From contig CAMLEF010000039.1 in the NCBI GenBank assembly GCA_946478675.1, positions 1 to 20,103 on the forward strand: a stretch of 20,103 nucleotides of DNA, given 5' to 3'. A program made the position numbers and the translations under genes. The notes beneath the pieces were generated by a model. The model saw only the letters and a program-made list of their open reading frames with translations, had not been told where the DNA came from and made no database searches. Source of the DNA: an uncultured Flavobacteriales bacterium (GTDB lineage Bacteria; Bacteroidota; Bacteroidia; Palsa-965). Every line of letters starts with the position of its first letter. The stretch's first letter is position 1. Below, piece by piece: positions 13,039-20,103 of the stretch.

Positions 13039-15801
13039 TCACATTTTCATCACACGTTTCACTGTTTTGCCTTCGGTTGTGATCAGCTCGAACAGGTAAA
13101 CACCGGCGCTGAAATTTTCCAGCGAAACAGTTTCGCCCGAATGAACGATTGAAGTCGCAACGGGCTTGCCCTGCACATCACGAATGATCAGCTCTGCAGC
13201 ACTGGCATTGAATGTCATCGTTACCAGGTCGTTTGCAGGGTTAGGCATGATGTTCCATACAACACTCCCGGTTTCAGCGATGCCCGTATAATTGATCAGC
13301 ACACAATTTGAAGTGTCAGCACACTGTTGAGCGGAGTAGCCAATGACAGCGTAGGTTCCATTGACAGAAACTGAAAAAGTCGCACTTGTTTGTCCTGGTA
13401 ACGGCTGCCCGGTTGTACAATTAATCCATTGATAGGAAACAGCAGGAGATGCTGTTAATATTCCCGAACCGTTGTCGGTGGCAATCATGGTTGGCGTCGT
13501 GTTGATCGTGAGATTCAATGTCACTGTTGAATCGCAGCCTGCGCTGTTTGTCAAAAGATAAGTAGCCGTGCTGTTGGATGTTGTGTAGGTAACACCATCG
13601 ATCCATGTGTACGATTCACATGCGGTTACAACATCGGTTCCGCTTGTAGCGGTGTTGATCGTCAGGTTCAGTGTTACTGTTGAATCACAACCTGCGCTGC
13701 TGGTCAGGATATGTGTCGCAGAGTTGTTGGATGACGTGTAGGTGTTGCCGTCAATCCAAACATATGAATCACACGCAGTGATCGCATCAACGCCGCTGGT
13801 GGAATTCGTGATCGTGAGGTTCAGCGTGACGATGGAATCACATCCGTTGAAAGCTGTCAATGTTTGCGTGTACGTTCCCGAAGCTGTATACGTCTGTGCA
13901 TTCCACGTGTACGAATCGCAATCAGTCTGCGAGAAGTTGCCGGTAATTTGCGCCGGCTCGGTAATCGTAAACGACTGCGTAGCTGCGCAACCGTTGTCGT
14001 CCGTCGCTGTGCAGGTCCAGGTTCCCGGAGCTAAGCTGCTAATTGAAGTGGTTCCGTCTCCGGATGGATTGCCCGGAGTCCAGTCGTACGTGTAGTTGCC
14101 TGAACCGCCTGTTGCGACATTCACCGACGCAGCACCATCCGAACTACCGAAGCACGTGTTGTCGGACTGTGTCAATGATGTCAACGCTACCGTGTTCGCA
14201 GTGATGGTCAGGTTCAATGTGTAGACAGAATCACAACCACTGTTCACTGCGCCGCTAACTGTATAATTAATTCCGGTTTGCGATGTGGTGTACGTGTTTC
14301 CATCGCGCCACGTGAACGGCGTGCACGAAGTAATATTTTCGGTAGTTGTAACCGATGCACATTGATTCAGCTTCTGGATAAACGTAGCCGAAAGACCGAC
14401 AGGAACCGTAAGATCAACAACTCCCGGACCTGGATCGAAGTCTACTGTGTTACTGAAATAGCCCGTGGTATAAATGCTCTCCCCCGGGCCCAGACGGATA
14501 GCTATTCCGGATTCGCTCCCTGATGATCCGAAAGAGATTGCCCATACAAAATTGCCCGAGGCGTCAAGCTTGCTGATAAAAATATCTGAAGCGCCTGCTG
14601 ATACGAGATTACTGATTCCTGCACCCGGATCAAAATCCGCCGTACCCAGAAACATTCCCGTGGTATAAACATTTCCTGATGCATCCAGAGCCACGCCATA
14701 TCCACGTTCATTGCTGGCTGAGCTGCCCATCGACCTTGCCCACACATAATTGCCCGAAGTATCCAGCTTATGCACGTAGATATCCCAGCTTCCGGCTGAA
14801 ACTAAATTGGCCGTTCCGGCACCTGGATCAAAATCTACTGTGCCATCGTACTCTCCGGTGCTATGCAGATTGCCTGCAGCGCCTAAAACGAGATCATACG
14901 GCTCATCGCCTCCAATTCCTCCTGTTCTTTTCGCCCACACAAAGTTGCCTGCGGCATCCAGCTTGCTGTAAAAAATATCGCGCCCTCCAGCTGAGGTCAG
15001 ATTACTGGTTCCTGCTCCCGGATCAAAGTCAGCTGTTCCTTCAAAAAATCCCGTGGTATAAATATTATCTGTAGCGTCCGCCGCAAGGGCCACTCCTGCC
15101 TCACCGTTGGGGTTCGTTCCACCCATTTTTTTTGCCCAGACAAAATTTCCAGTCGCATCGAGCTTGCTGACAAAAATGTCGGATGGTCCCGCTGATGTCA
15201 GATTAAACGTACCGCTTCCCGGATTGAAATCTGCTGTGCCCGAAAAAGCACCTGTCGTAAAAACATTTCCGGAAGCACTGACCGTAATGGCATACACGCC
15301 ATCAGTGCCTGGCCCCCCCATGCTCTTTGCCCAGACGAAATTCCCCGCCCCATCGAGCTTGAGGATAAAGATGTCAGTGCCCGCTCCGGTCATGTTAAAT
15401 GTGCCACTGCCCGGATCAAAATCGACTGTAGCGGTAAAGCCTCCTGTAACCAGTACATTTCCTGCAGCATCCAACGCCATATCAATGCCATTATCATTGT
15501 TGGAAGCACTTCCAAAGGAGTGTGCCCAGATAAAATTGCCGGACGCATCCAGTTTTGTGATAAAAATATCATACCCCCCCGCTGTAGTGAGATTGTACGT
15601 GCCGGCTCCCGGATCAAAATCGACTGTTCCGTCAAAATATCCGGTTGTGTAAACGTTGCCCCCAGCATCTACCGTAGAAGATCTCACATGAACGCCTGTT
15701 GTCGGCTCAAAATTGTTTGCCCAATCGAGCTCCTGGGCGTAGGTGGAAAGAAAAAGTACGTTTGTACAAATCAGAAAGAGGAATGCATTTAATTTTTTCA
15801 T
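13039..15801 (-). CDS. Secreted SBBP beta-propeller protein with SprB-like repeat and T9SS type A sorting domain
   Basis: The 920-residue protein has a signal peptide (cleavage after STYA, before QELDW). Residues about 24-477 hold seven SBBP-type repeats of about 65 residues, each with GNVYTTG-like text, a DFDPGAGT (or DFNPG) loop, a DIFI-KLD strand and GNFVWA; seven matches the blade number of a closed propeller. Then comes a CxxFTWRDGNTYTTS module, a SprB-like repeat (about 537-617: TQSDNTCFGSSDGAASV...FTITEP) and three CDSYTW...GCDS-VTLNLTI modules to about 770. Residues about 845-920 are a Por secretion/T9SS type A domain starting NIMPNPAND and ending GVYLFELITTEGKTVKRVMKM. The protein should be exported by Sec, then by T9SS, and displayed or released. 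Adhesion or binding is likely, but the ligand is unknown. ATG 15801 follows a -7 box by 42 nt. Confidence 0.93.
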   Translation of the reverse strand: MKKLNAFLFLICTNVLFLSTYAQELDWANNFEPTTGVHVRSSTVDAGGNVYTTGYFDGTVDFDPGAGTYNLTTAGGYDIFITKLDASGNFIWAHSFGSASNNDNGIDMALDAAGNVLVTGGFTATVDFDPGSGTFNMTGAGTDIFILKLDGAGNFVWAKSMGGPGTDGVYAITVSASGNVFTTGAFSGTADFNPGSGTFNLTSAGPSDIFVSKLDATGNFVWAKKMGGTNPNGEAGVALAADATDNIYTTGFFEGTADFDPGAGTSNLTSAGGRDIFYSKLDAAGNFVWAKRTGGIGGDEPYDLVLGAAGNLHSTGEYDGTVDFDPGAGTANLVSAGSWDIYVHKLDTSGNYVWARSMGSSASNERGYGVALDASGNVYTTGMFLGTADFDPGAGISNLVSAGASDIFISKLDASGNFVWAISFGSSGSESGIAIRLGPGESIYTTGYFSNTVDFDPGPGVVDLTVPVGLSATFIQKLNQCASVTTTENITSCTPFTWRDGNTYTTSQTGINYTVSGAVNSGCDSVYTLNLTITANTVALTSLTQSDNTCFGSSDGAASVNVATGGSGNYTYDWTPGNPSGDGTTSISSLAPGTWTCTATDDNGCAATQSFTITEPAQITGNFSQTDCDSYTWNAQTYTASGTYTQTLTAFNGCDSIVTLNLTITNSTSGVDAITACDSYVWIDGNTYTSSNNSATHILTSSAGCDSTVTLNLTINTATSGTDVVTACESYTWIDGVTYTTSNSTATYLLTNSAGCDSTVTLNLTINTTPTMIATDNGSGILTASPAVSYQWINCTTGQPLPGQTSATFSVSVNGTYAVIGYSAQQCADTSNCVLINYTGIAETGSVVWNIMPNPANDLVTMTFNASAAELIIRDVQGKPVATSIVHSGETVSLENFSAGVYLFELITTEGKTVKRVMKM

Positions 15802-15843
15802 GAAGGGAGAAAATGTTGAGGCTAACGTAATTTTTTAATCGGG

Positions 15844-15851
15844 CAAATGTA
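15844..15851 (-). promoter_or_regulatory. -7 element TACATTTG for the T9SS cargo gene
   Basis: On the minus strand TACATTTG fully matches TAnnTTTG and gives a leader of about 35-40 nt. The identical octamer is the -7 box of the secreted protein at 17536-17844. Confidence 0.55.
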
Positions 15852-16135
15852 ACATTCGAATGATTGTTCAGCGCTCTATTGCTTTATTTTCCTCCCAATT
15901 TCTTACCTGTTCAAAAATTGTATTTCAATAATTTTTCGCGCTGCGATGATTGAAGACATGGTGATATTCAAACAAACGCCAGGTCTTAGAAAACGGGCGA
16001 TTATATGGCTGTGGCCAGGGCGAAAGATATTTTTGAGATGGTTTCTAATGATTGGGGCAGGAATGAGGGCCTTCTTGAAATTCTCATTGAGGAAGGGATT
16101 TTGAGTAAACCAATAGGGCTTATTGGGGCATACTG

Positions 16136-16199
16136 TTACTGCAGACTGCAAACCGCAGACTACAGACTGCAAACCGCCAGTTGCCAACTGCAGAAACCA
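16136..16199. repeat. Heptad GCAGACT / GCAAACC word array
   Basis: The tract divides cleanly into heptads: GCAGACT, GCAAACC, GCAGACT, then variants ACAGACT, GCCAGTT and GCCAACT. CAGTTGCCAACTG within it is a local palindrome, and CTGCAG stands at both ends. It lies about 100 nt upstream of the peptidase start. Confidence 0.75.
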
Positions 16200-16293
16200 T
16201 TTAACACCAAACCGCTCCGTTCAGCACCAGCGCTGCGTTCCGGCGATCTATTTTCTTATCTTCACACCTCCCAAAATTCCTATCTGCTTTATC

Positions 16294-17463
16294 ATGAAAA
16301 ACTATCTCAAAACACCGGTCGTCGCATTGGGCCTGCTGCTGAGCGTTGCTGCTTTCGCGCAGGATAAGACCAACAAAAAAGACAGCCAGATCAAATTCAC
16401 CGTGGTGAAAGAAGCCAGCTGCACGAGCGTGAAAGACCAGTATCACTCCGGAACCTGCTGGTGTTTTTCAACGGAATCATTCCTCGAATCCGAATTCATG
16501 CGCATGGGCAAAGGCCCGGTCGATCTTTCCGAAATGTGGATCGTGCGCGCAGGCTACATCGAAAAAGCGAAAAAGTACATGCGCATGATGGGCAAAACGA
16601 ATTTCGGCCCCGGCGGCGAACCGCATGACGTGATCAATCTCTCCGCAGTGTACGGCATCGTTCCGCAGGAAGCTTACCCGGGATTGCCCATGGGCGAAGA
16701 CAAGATCCGTCACGGCGAAATGGACAACGTGCTCAAAGCGATCCTCGACGCGCAGCTCAAACTCGAAGACGGCAAGCTCACTTCTTCGTGGCTGGCAGCG
16801 TACACTGCAGCGCTCGACGCTTACCTCGGCGCAGCTCCGTCTTCTTTCCAGGTGAACGGCAAATCGTACACGCCGAAAGCGTACGCGGATTTCCTCGGCT
16901 TCAAACCGGAAGATTACGTAGCGATCACCTCGTTCACGCATCACCCGTTCTACACGCAGTTCGCACTCGAGATCCCGGACAACTGGAGCTGGTCGCTGCT
17001 GTACAACCTGCCGCTCGACGAGATGACGAAAGTCGTGGACAACGCAACGCTCAACGGTTACACGGTAGCGTGGGGCTCCGACGTCAGCGAGCCGTATTTC
17101 TCTTACAAAAACGGCATGGCGATCGTTCCGGAAAAAGACTGGGACAAGCTTTCGAAAGGCCAGCGTGATTCGCTCTGGATCATCCCGAGCAAAGACCGCG
17201 TCATCACGCAGCTCGCGCGCCAGGAAGCATTCGACAACCTGAGCACGCAGGATGATCACGGCATGCAGATCACCGGGCAGGCGAAAGACCAGGCGGGCAA
17301 AAAATATTTCATCGTGAAAAACTCCTGGGGCACGGAAAACAACGAATGCGGCGGCTACTTCTACTGCTCCGAATCGTATTTCCAGTTCAAGACGACCAGC
17401 ATCATGGTCAACAAGAACGCGCTGCCGAAAGATATCGCTGCTAAAATCGGCGTGAAGCCGTAA
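16294..17463 (+). CDS. Exported C1-family cysteine peptidase, bleomycin hydrolase/aminopeptidase C-like
   Basis: The 389-residue protein has a signal peptide (MKNYLKTPVV...AFA before QDKT). The papain-fold catalytic residues are all present: oxyanion Q49 and nucleophile C55 in DQYHSGTCWCFS, H322 in DDHGMQITG and N343 in VKNSWGTEN. The long insertion between Cys and His, with SEMWIVRAGYIEKAKKYMRMMG and TSFTHHPFY followed by DNWSW, matches the C1B (bleomycin hydrolase, PepC) group rather than true papains. C1B enzymes are usually cytosolic aminopeptidases; an exported form is common in Bacteroidota as I recall. A role in peptide trimming in the periplasm is inferred. ATG 16294 is the start that gives the signal peptide; a longer frame through the heptad array is rejected. 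Confidence 0.92.
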   Translation: MKNYLKTPVVALGLLLSVAAFAQDKTNKKDSQIKFTVVKEASCTSVKDQYHSGTCWCFSTESFLESEFMRMGKGPVDLSEMWIVRAGYIEKAKKYMRMMGKTNFGPGGEPHDVINLSAVYGIVPQEAYPGLPMGEDKIRHGEMDNVLKAILDAQLKLEDGKLTSSWLAAYTAALDAYLGAAPSSFQVNGKSYTPKAYADFLGFKPEDYVAITSFTHHPFYTQFALEIPDNWSWSLLYNLPLDEMTKVVDNATLNGYTVAWGSDVSEPYFSYKNGMAIVPEKDWDKLSKGQRDSLWIIPSKDRVITQLARQEAFDNLSTQDDHGMQITGQAKDQAGKKYFIVKNSWGTENNECGGYFYCSESYFQFKTTSIMVNKNALPKDIAAKIGVKP

Positions 17464-17482
17464 GCAAAACTTCTGCAAAAAG

Positions 17483-17518
17483 AAAGAGGCTGTCTTCGGT
17501 GAAGGCAGCCTCTTTTCA
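17483..17518. terminator. Strong intrinsic terminator, probably bidirectional
   Basis: AAAGAGGCTG (17483-17492) pairs perfectly with CAGCCTCTTT (17506-17515). The stem continues through one G-T wobble and four more pairs to a GGT loop, and is followed by TC and a weak T-tract; A-rich sequence on the left gives a T-tract on the other strand. It sits between the convergent peptidase and 102-residue protein genes and is the one convergent gap with a conventional terminator in place of a word array. Confidence 0.85.
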
Positions 17519-17535
17519 TTAGGGATGTGATGCTT

Positions 17536-17844
17536 TTATTTACCGCCGGCCGTGCTCTGGGTTGCGGTGGAATTCATCTTCGGCATCTTGTTCACTTTCT
17601 TCTGTGAAGTGCCGTGTGAAGGACGCATGGAAGAAGGTTTGCCGGAAGCAGTGGAGGTAGAAGAAGAAGCCGACGAAGAAGTGGAAGTGGCAGCCGTTGC
17701 CGGTTTCTGTGCGGGAGCCGGAGCAGCAGTCGTCGTTTGTGCGGCAGGTTGCGGCTTCGAAGCGCCTTTCTTCTGCGGATCCTGTGCAAAAGCGGCGGAG
17801 AAAAAGAACAGGGCGAATACTGCGGTAAGACAAGTGGTTTTCAT
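17536..17844 (-). CDS. Short secreted low-complexity Ser/Thr/Ala/Pro-rich protein
   Basis: This 102-residue protein has a signal peptide, MKTTCLTAVFALFFFSAAFA before QDPQKK. The rest is low complexity: a proline/alanine/glutamine/threonine part, then a serine/threonine run (about 50-70), then basic text with SQKKVNKMPKMN. It is probably disordered and may be a linker-like or surface peptide; no family is recognised. The start at 17844 is preferred to 17877 because the longer form puts charged residues ahead of the signal and starts inside the -7 box at 17875-17882. Confidence 0.75.
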   Translation of the reverse strand: MKTTCLTAVFALFFFSAAFAQDPQKKGASKPQPAAQTTTAAPAPAQKPATAATSTSSSASSSTSTASGKPSSMRPSHGTSQKKVNKMPKMNSTATQSTAGGK

Positions 17845-17874
17845 GGTCGAAAGTTTTTTCGGTAAATGCTTAAT

Positions 17875-17882
17875 CAAATGTA
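17875..17882 (-). promoter_or_regulatory. -7 element TACATTTG for the low-complexity secreted protein
   Basis: On the minus strand TACATTTG fully matches TAnnTTTG, 30 nt before the ATG at 17844. Confidence 0.55.
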
Positions 17883-17973
17883 GGACGATGTCAAAGCAAA
17901 AAGGATGCCTTTTCGATAAAAACGGGAATTGAATTGCCGGGGTGGGCTTTTCAATGGGTATGGCGGGAGGTAT

Positions 17974-17987
17974 TTAACGGCCGTTAA
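17974..17987. promoter_or_regulatory. Perfect 14-bp palindrome TTAACGGCCGTTAA, candidate operator
   Basis: An uninterrupted palindrome in the gap between two divergent genes, about 90 nt from one -7 box and 140 nt from the other candidate. The size and symmetry suit a dimeric regulator site. No regulator is encoded next to it. Confidence 0.35.
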
Positions 17988-17997
17988 CAAAATGAGA

Positions 17998-18068
17998 AAA
18001 CAGTCGGTTGGTCGGTCAGTCAGTTGTCGGTCGGTCAGTCGGTCGGCAGTAATTACGCCGAATGACCG
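17998..18068. repeat. GTCGGTCA word array
   Basis: The words are octads made of CGGT and CAGT half-words (GTCGGTTG, GTCGGTCA, GTCAGTTG), ending with GCCGAATGACCGACG, which is of the opposite sense. The ending matches the GAATGACCGAC words of the hpt-dnaB gap at 6300-6432, so the two loci share a word family. Confidence 0.75.
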
Positions 18069-18127
18069 ACGACATTTTCATAGGAGCACCGCCTTCCCAT
18101 ACCACTGCACAATTCCCATCCGAATAC

Positions 18128-18135
18128 TACCTTTA
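18128..18135 (+). promoter_or_regulatory. -7-like element TACCTTTA close to the start at 18140
   Basis: One mismatch to TAnnTTTG, ending 4 nt before the ATG. The spacing matches that at the GNAT and ogt starts, which would again imply a leaderless message. Confidence 0.3.
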
Positions 18136-18139
18136 CCCT

Positions 18140-18610
18140 ATGAGTACTTATTTCACCTACGAAGACCTCGTCGCATTGAAAGGGCTGGAGAAAAAGAAGC
18201 TGACCGGCGTCGTTTACAATTACTGGCAGAATAAAACCAAACCGGGCGAGGCGTTCGAATTTCTCGACAAGCTCGAATTGAAATTTTCCGACGGCAGCCA
18301 CATCGTGTTGTCGACGACGGAAGACGATAACAATCCCGGCATCGTCGTGGTGCGCGATTTCGATTTTGAAAAAAGCCGTTTAATGCTCTTGCACGAATTC
18401 GGCGGCAAGATCGATATGCGTATGGAAGACCTGACGCAGAATCCGCTCTGGACGCCGGCCATTGGAAAAACGCTCGCGGTGGTCGGGCTTGTCGACGACG
18501 GTGAACAATCGTACCGCAACGACGCGATCATGCTGGACTTCGGCGATGAGAAGCTGGAGATCCATCCCGCGTTCGAAGGCCTGATGGTAGAACCTTACGA
18601 AGAAGTGTAG
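18140..18610 (+). CDS. Cytosolic protein of unknown function, 156 residues
   Basis: There is no signal peptide or membrane segment. The sequence is acidic and looks beta-rich (LTGVVYNYWQN, LELKFSDGSHIVLSTTEDDNNPGIVVV, AIMLDFGDEKLEIHPAFEGLMVEPYEE). The segment KIDMRMEDLTQNPLW is followed by IGKTLAVVGLVDD. I recognise no family. ATG 18140 is preferred to the frame opening at 18062 because the latter begins in the word array. Only one base separates its stop from the hexosaminidase ATG, so the two genes are very likely one transcript; whether they share a function is unknown. Confidence 0.75.
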   Translation: MSTYFTYEDLVALKGLEKKKLTGVVYNYWQNKTKPGEAFEFLDKLELKFSDGSHIVLSTTEDDNNPGIVVVRDFDFEKSRLMLLHEFGGKIDMRMEDLTQNPLWTPAIGKTLAVVGLVDDGEQSYRNDAIMLDFGDEKLEIHPAFEGLMVEPYEEV

Positions 18611-18611
18611 C

Positions 18612-20103
18612 ATGACGCGAACCCTGTGCTTGTTCTTCCTGCTGCTTGCCTCCGCTCTGCCGGCGCAATACGACGAAGCACGTTACCCCGTCATCCCGCG
18701 ACCTTACCGCCTGCTGCCGTTCGACGGCGATTTCCGCATCAATTCCGAAACGGTAATCGTCACCGACAGCAAATCGTATCGCAGGGAGATCGAACAGTTT
18801 CGCCGCGACGTGAAATCGCTTTACGGCATCACGCTCAAATTCGCCTCGCGAAAAGTGGCTTCGAATTTCATTTACGTTTCGGAAGACAGCCTCGACATTG
18901 CACGCGAAGGTTACGACCTCTTCATCAATCGCAACGACATCAGCCTGTACGGCGGCCACGCAGGAATTTTTTACGGACTGCAAACGCTGCTGCAATTAAT
19001 TCATGTTGATCAAACCATAAATTCCGTTGCAGCGGCCTCGGGCACGATTCCTTCCTGCTCCATCATCGACCAGCCGCGTTTTTTCTGGAGAGGCCTGCAC
19101 CTCGACGTCGTGCGGCATTTCTTTCCGAAGGAAAACGTGAAAGAATATCTGCGCTGGATGGCGATGTACAAGCTCAACGTTTTCCACTGGCACCTCACCG
19201 ACGACCAGGGCTGGCGCATCGAGATCAAAAAATATCCGAAGCTCACGCTGGTCGGCGGCTGGCGCAACGGCACGCTGGTTGGGCATTACAGCGAATTCCC
19301 GGAACGCTACGATTCCATTCGTTACGGCGGCTTCTACACGCAGGATGAGATCCGCGAAGTGGTGCGTTACGCCGATTCGCTGCACATCACGATCGTTCCG
19401 GAAATCGAAATGCCGGGACATGCATCCGCCATTCTTGCCGCGTACCCTGAATTCGGTTGCACGGGCAAACCTGTCGACGTCGTGCGCAACTGGGGCGTGT
19501 TCGACGACGTGCTTTGCCCGACGGAAAAAACATTCGCCTTTCTCGACGACGTTCTGAAAGAAGTCTGCGCGTTGTTTCCCGGCAAATACATTCACATCGG
19601 CGGTGACGAATGCCCGAAAGCGCAATGGAAAACTTCTGCGTTTTGCCAGGAATTGATGAAGCAGAAAAATCTCAAAGACGAGAACGAGCTGCAATCCTGG
19701 TTCACGCAACGCATCGTCGCGATGCTGCAGGCGAAGAACAAACAGGCGATCGGCTGGGATGAAATTCTCGAAGGCGGTTTGGCCGAAGGCGCAGCGGTCA
19801 TGTCGTGGCGCGGCGAAGAAGGCGGAGTTGCCGCAGCAAAAGCGAAACACGCAGTCGTCATGTCGCCCGGCGGTTATTGTTACTTCGACCATTACCAATC
19901 CTCCGCTCCCGGTGAACCGCTGGCAATCGGCGGGTATCTTCCGCTGGAGAAAGTGTACCGGTACAACCCGGTGCCGGCTTCGCTTTCTGCTGATGAACGG
20001 AAATACATTCTCGGCGTGCAGGCGAACCTGTGGACGGAATACATCGGCGAATGGAGCAAAGTGCAGTACATGCTTTTCCCGCGGATCTGCGCGCTGTCGC
20101 CGC
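18612..20103 (+). CDS. GH20 beta-N-acetylhexosaminidase, C-terminus beyond the window
   Basis: The 497 visible residues begin with a signal peptide (MTRTLCLFFLLLASALPA before QYDEA). Then comes the GH20b N-terminal domain (YPVIPRPYRLLPFDG, through YGLQTLLQL at about 120-130) and the catalytic TIM barrel from RGLHLDVVRHFFP. The barrel has FHWHLTDDQGWRIEI, PEIEMPGHASA and the catalytic pair D332-E333 in GGDECPKAQW, where substrate-assisted catalysis uses the 2-acetamido group. Later, SWRGEEGG and GVQANLWTEY are typical substrate-site motifs. The enzyme removes terminal GlcNAc or GalNAc from chitin-type, glycan or peptidoglycan-derived oligosaccharides in the periplasm or outside; which one cannot be told. 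It starts 1 nt after the preceding stop codon. Real GH20s of this type run another 30-250 residues. Confidence 0.95.
   Translation, partial: MTRTLCLFFLLLASALPAQYDEARYPVIPRPYRLLPFDGDFRINSETVIVTDSKSYRREIEQFRRDVKSLYGITLKFASRKVASNFIYVSEDSLDIAREGYDLFINRNDISLYGGHAGIFYGLQTLLQLIHVDQTINSVAAASGTIPSCSIIDQPRFFWRGLHLDVVRHFFPKENVKEYLRWMAMYKLNVFHWHLTDDQGWRIEIKKYPKLTLVGGWRNGTLVGHYSEFPERYDSIRYGGFYTQDEIREVVRYADSLHITIVPEIEMPGHASAILAAYPEFGCTGKPVDVVRNWGVFDDVLCPTEKTFAFLDDVLKEVCALFPGKYIHIGGDECPKAQWKTSAFCQELMKQKNLKDENELQSWFTQRIVAMLQAKNKQAIGWDEILEGGLAEGAAVMSWRGEEGGVAAAKAKHAVVMSPGGYCYFDHYQSSAPGEPLAIGGYLPLEKVYRYNPVPASLSADERKYILGVQANLWTEYIGEWSKVQYMLFPRICALSP

Larger units (their letters stand above)
15802..16293. other. 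Long AT-rich intergenic region, probably non-coding
   Basis: This 492-nt divergent gap holds the T9SS gene promoter at 15844-15851, an AT-rich stretch and the heptad array at 16136-16199. Three overlapping open frames cross it: 15903-16187 (-), 16005-16367 (+) and a 48-codon frame at 15958-16104 (+) whose product would be very basic and hydrophobic. None has convincing codon use or family similarity, and they exclude each other, so I call none. I see no tRNA-like fold. Confidence 0.5.
17845..18139. other. Divergent intergenic region
   Basis: This 295-nt gap holds a minus-strand -7 box (17875-17882), a small AAAAGG/CCTTTT hairpin near 17900-17914, a perfect 14-bp palindrome (17974-17987) and the CGGT word array (17998-18068). 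No gene is supported in it. Confidence 0.6.

Noticed and set aside
14350..15700. Tandem DNA repeats as a mobile or non-coding array
   Set aside because: They are in phase with the protein frame at about 195 nt and encode the SBBP propeller blades.
15903..16187. 94-codon minus-strand frame and 48-codon plus-strand frame in the long AT-rich gap
   Set aside because: They overlap and exclude each other, show no coding-like codon use, and the minus frame begins in the heptad array.
16477..17478. 333-codon minus-strand frame opposite the C1 peptidase
   Set aside because: All papain-fold catalytic residues are on the plus strand; the minus product is an arginine- and phenylalanine-rich shadow.
18996..19898. 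300-codon minus-strand frame opposite the hexosaminidase
   Set aside because: The GH20 motifs, including GGDECP, are on the plus strand in one continuous frame to the window edge.

Overview
The window is chromosomal DNA of a Bacteroidota bacterium with fairly high GC coding regions. Three things support this: a T9SS-type C-terminal sorting domain on a large secreted protein, promoter elements of the Bacteroidota TAnnTTTG (-7) type and no obvious Shine-Dalgarno sequences, and an hpt-adk-obgE cluster and several secreted families that I recall from this phylum. I cannot place it below phylum. There is no rRNA, tRNA, CRISPR array, transposase or phage gene that I can see.

Layout. 1-447 (-): start of a DEDDh exonuclease, cut by the window edge. 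783-3853 (+): heptose-7-phosphate kinase, Ogt-type DNA repair methyltransferase, and two small secreted proteins of unknown function. 4077-6274 (-): the housekeeping run hpt, adk, obgE. 6612-8189 (+): replicative helicase DnaB. 8196-10451 (-): a small lipoprotein overlapping a DUF523/TudS-like protein, then a PAS histidine kinase. 10559-12526 (+): a GNAT acetyltransferase and a secreted protein often labelled 'asparagine synthetase B'. 12634-12974: two small uncertain ORFs. 13039-15801 (-): a 920-residue secreted protein with a seven-repeat SBBP propeller, a SprB-like repeat and a T9SS sorting domain. 16294-17463 (+): an exported papain-fold peptidase. 17536-17844 (-): a short secreted low-complexity protein. 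18140-20103 (+): a small cytosolic protein directly followed by a GH20 beta-hexosaminidase that runs off the window.

The most unusual content is between the genes. Eleven of about fifteen intergenic gaps hold degenerate tandem arrays of 7-, 8- or 9-nt words. In most of these loci the words on one side are reverse complements of those on the other, so the gap is a long imperfect palindrome. Each locus has its own word, but the same word recurs at distant loci. The best case fills the gap between two convergent genes from stop codon to stop codon as two nested inverted repeats (3852-4077), with a perfect 29-bp inner stem. At ogt the array runs into the coding region and contains the start codon. 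A separate compact multi-hairpin element lies at 590-687. These arrays are the best candidate here for a poorly described system; bidirectional termination is the simplest proposed role, and that is inference.

Functionally the window is a mix of housekeeping (replication, nucleotide salvage, ribosome assembly, DNA repair) and envelope or secreted functions (LPS heptose, lipoprotein, T9SS cargo, peptidase, hexosaminidase). Apart from hpt-adk-obgE, the DUF523-lipoprotein pair and the 156-aa-GH20 pair, neighbours do not clearly form pathways.
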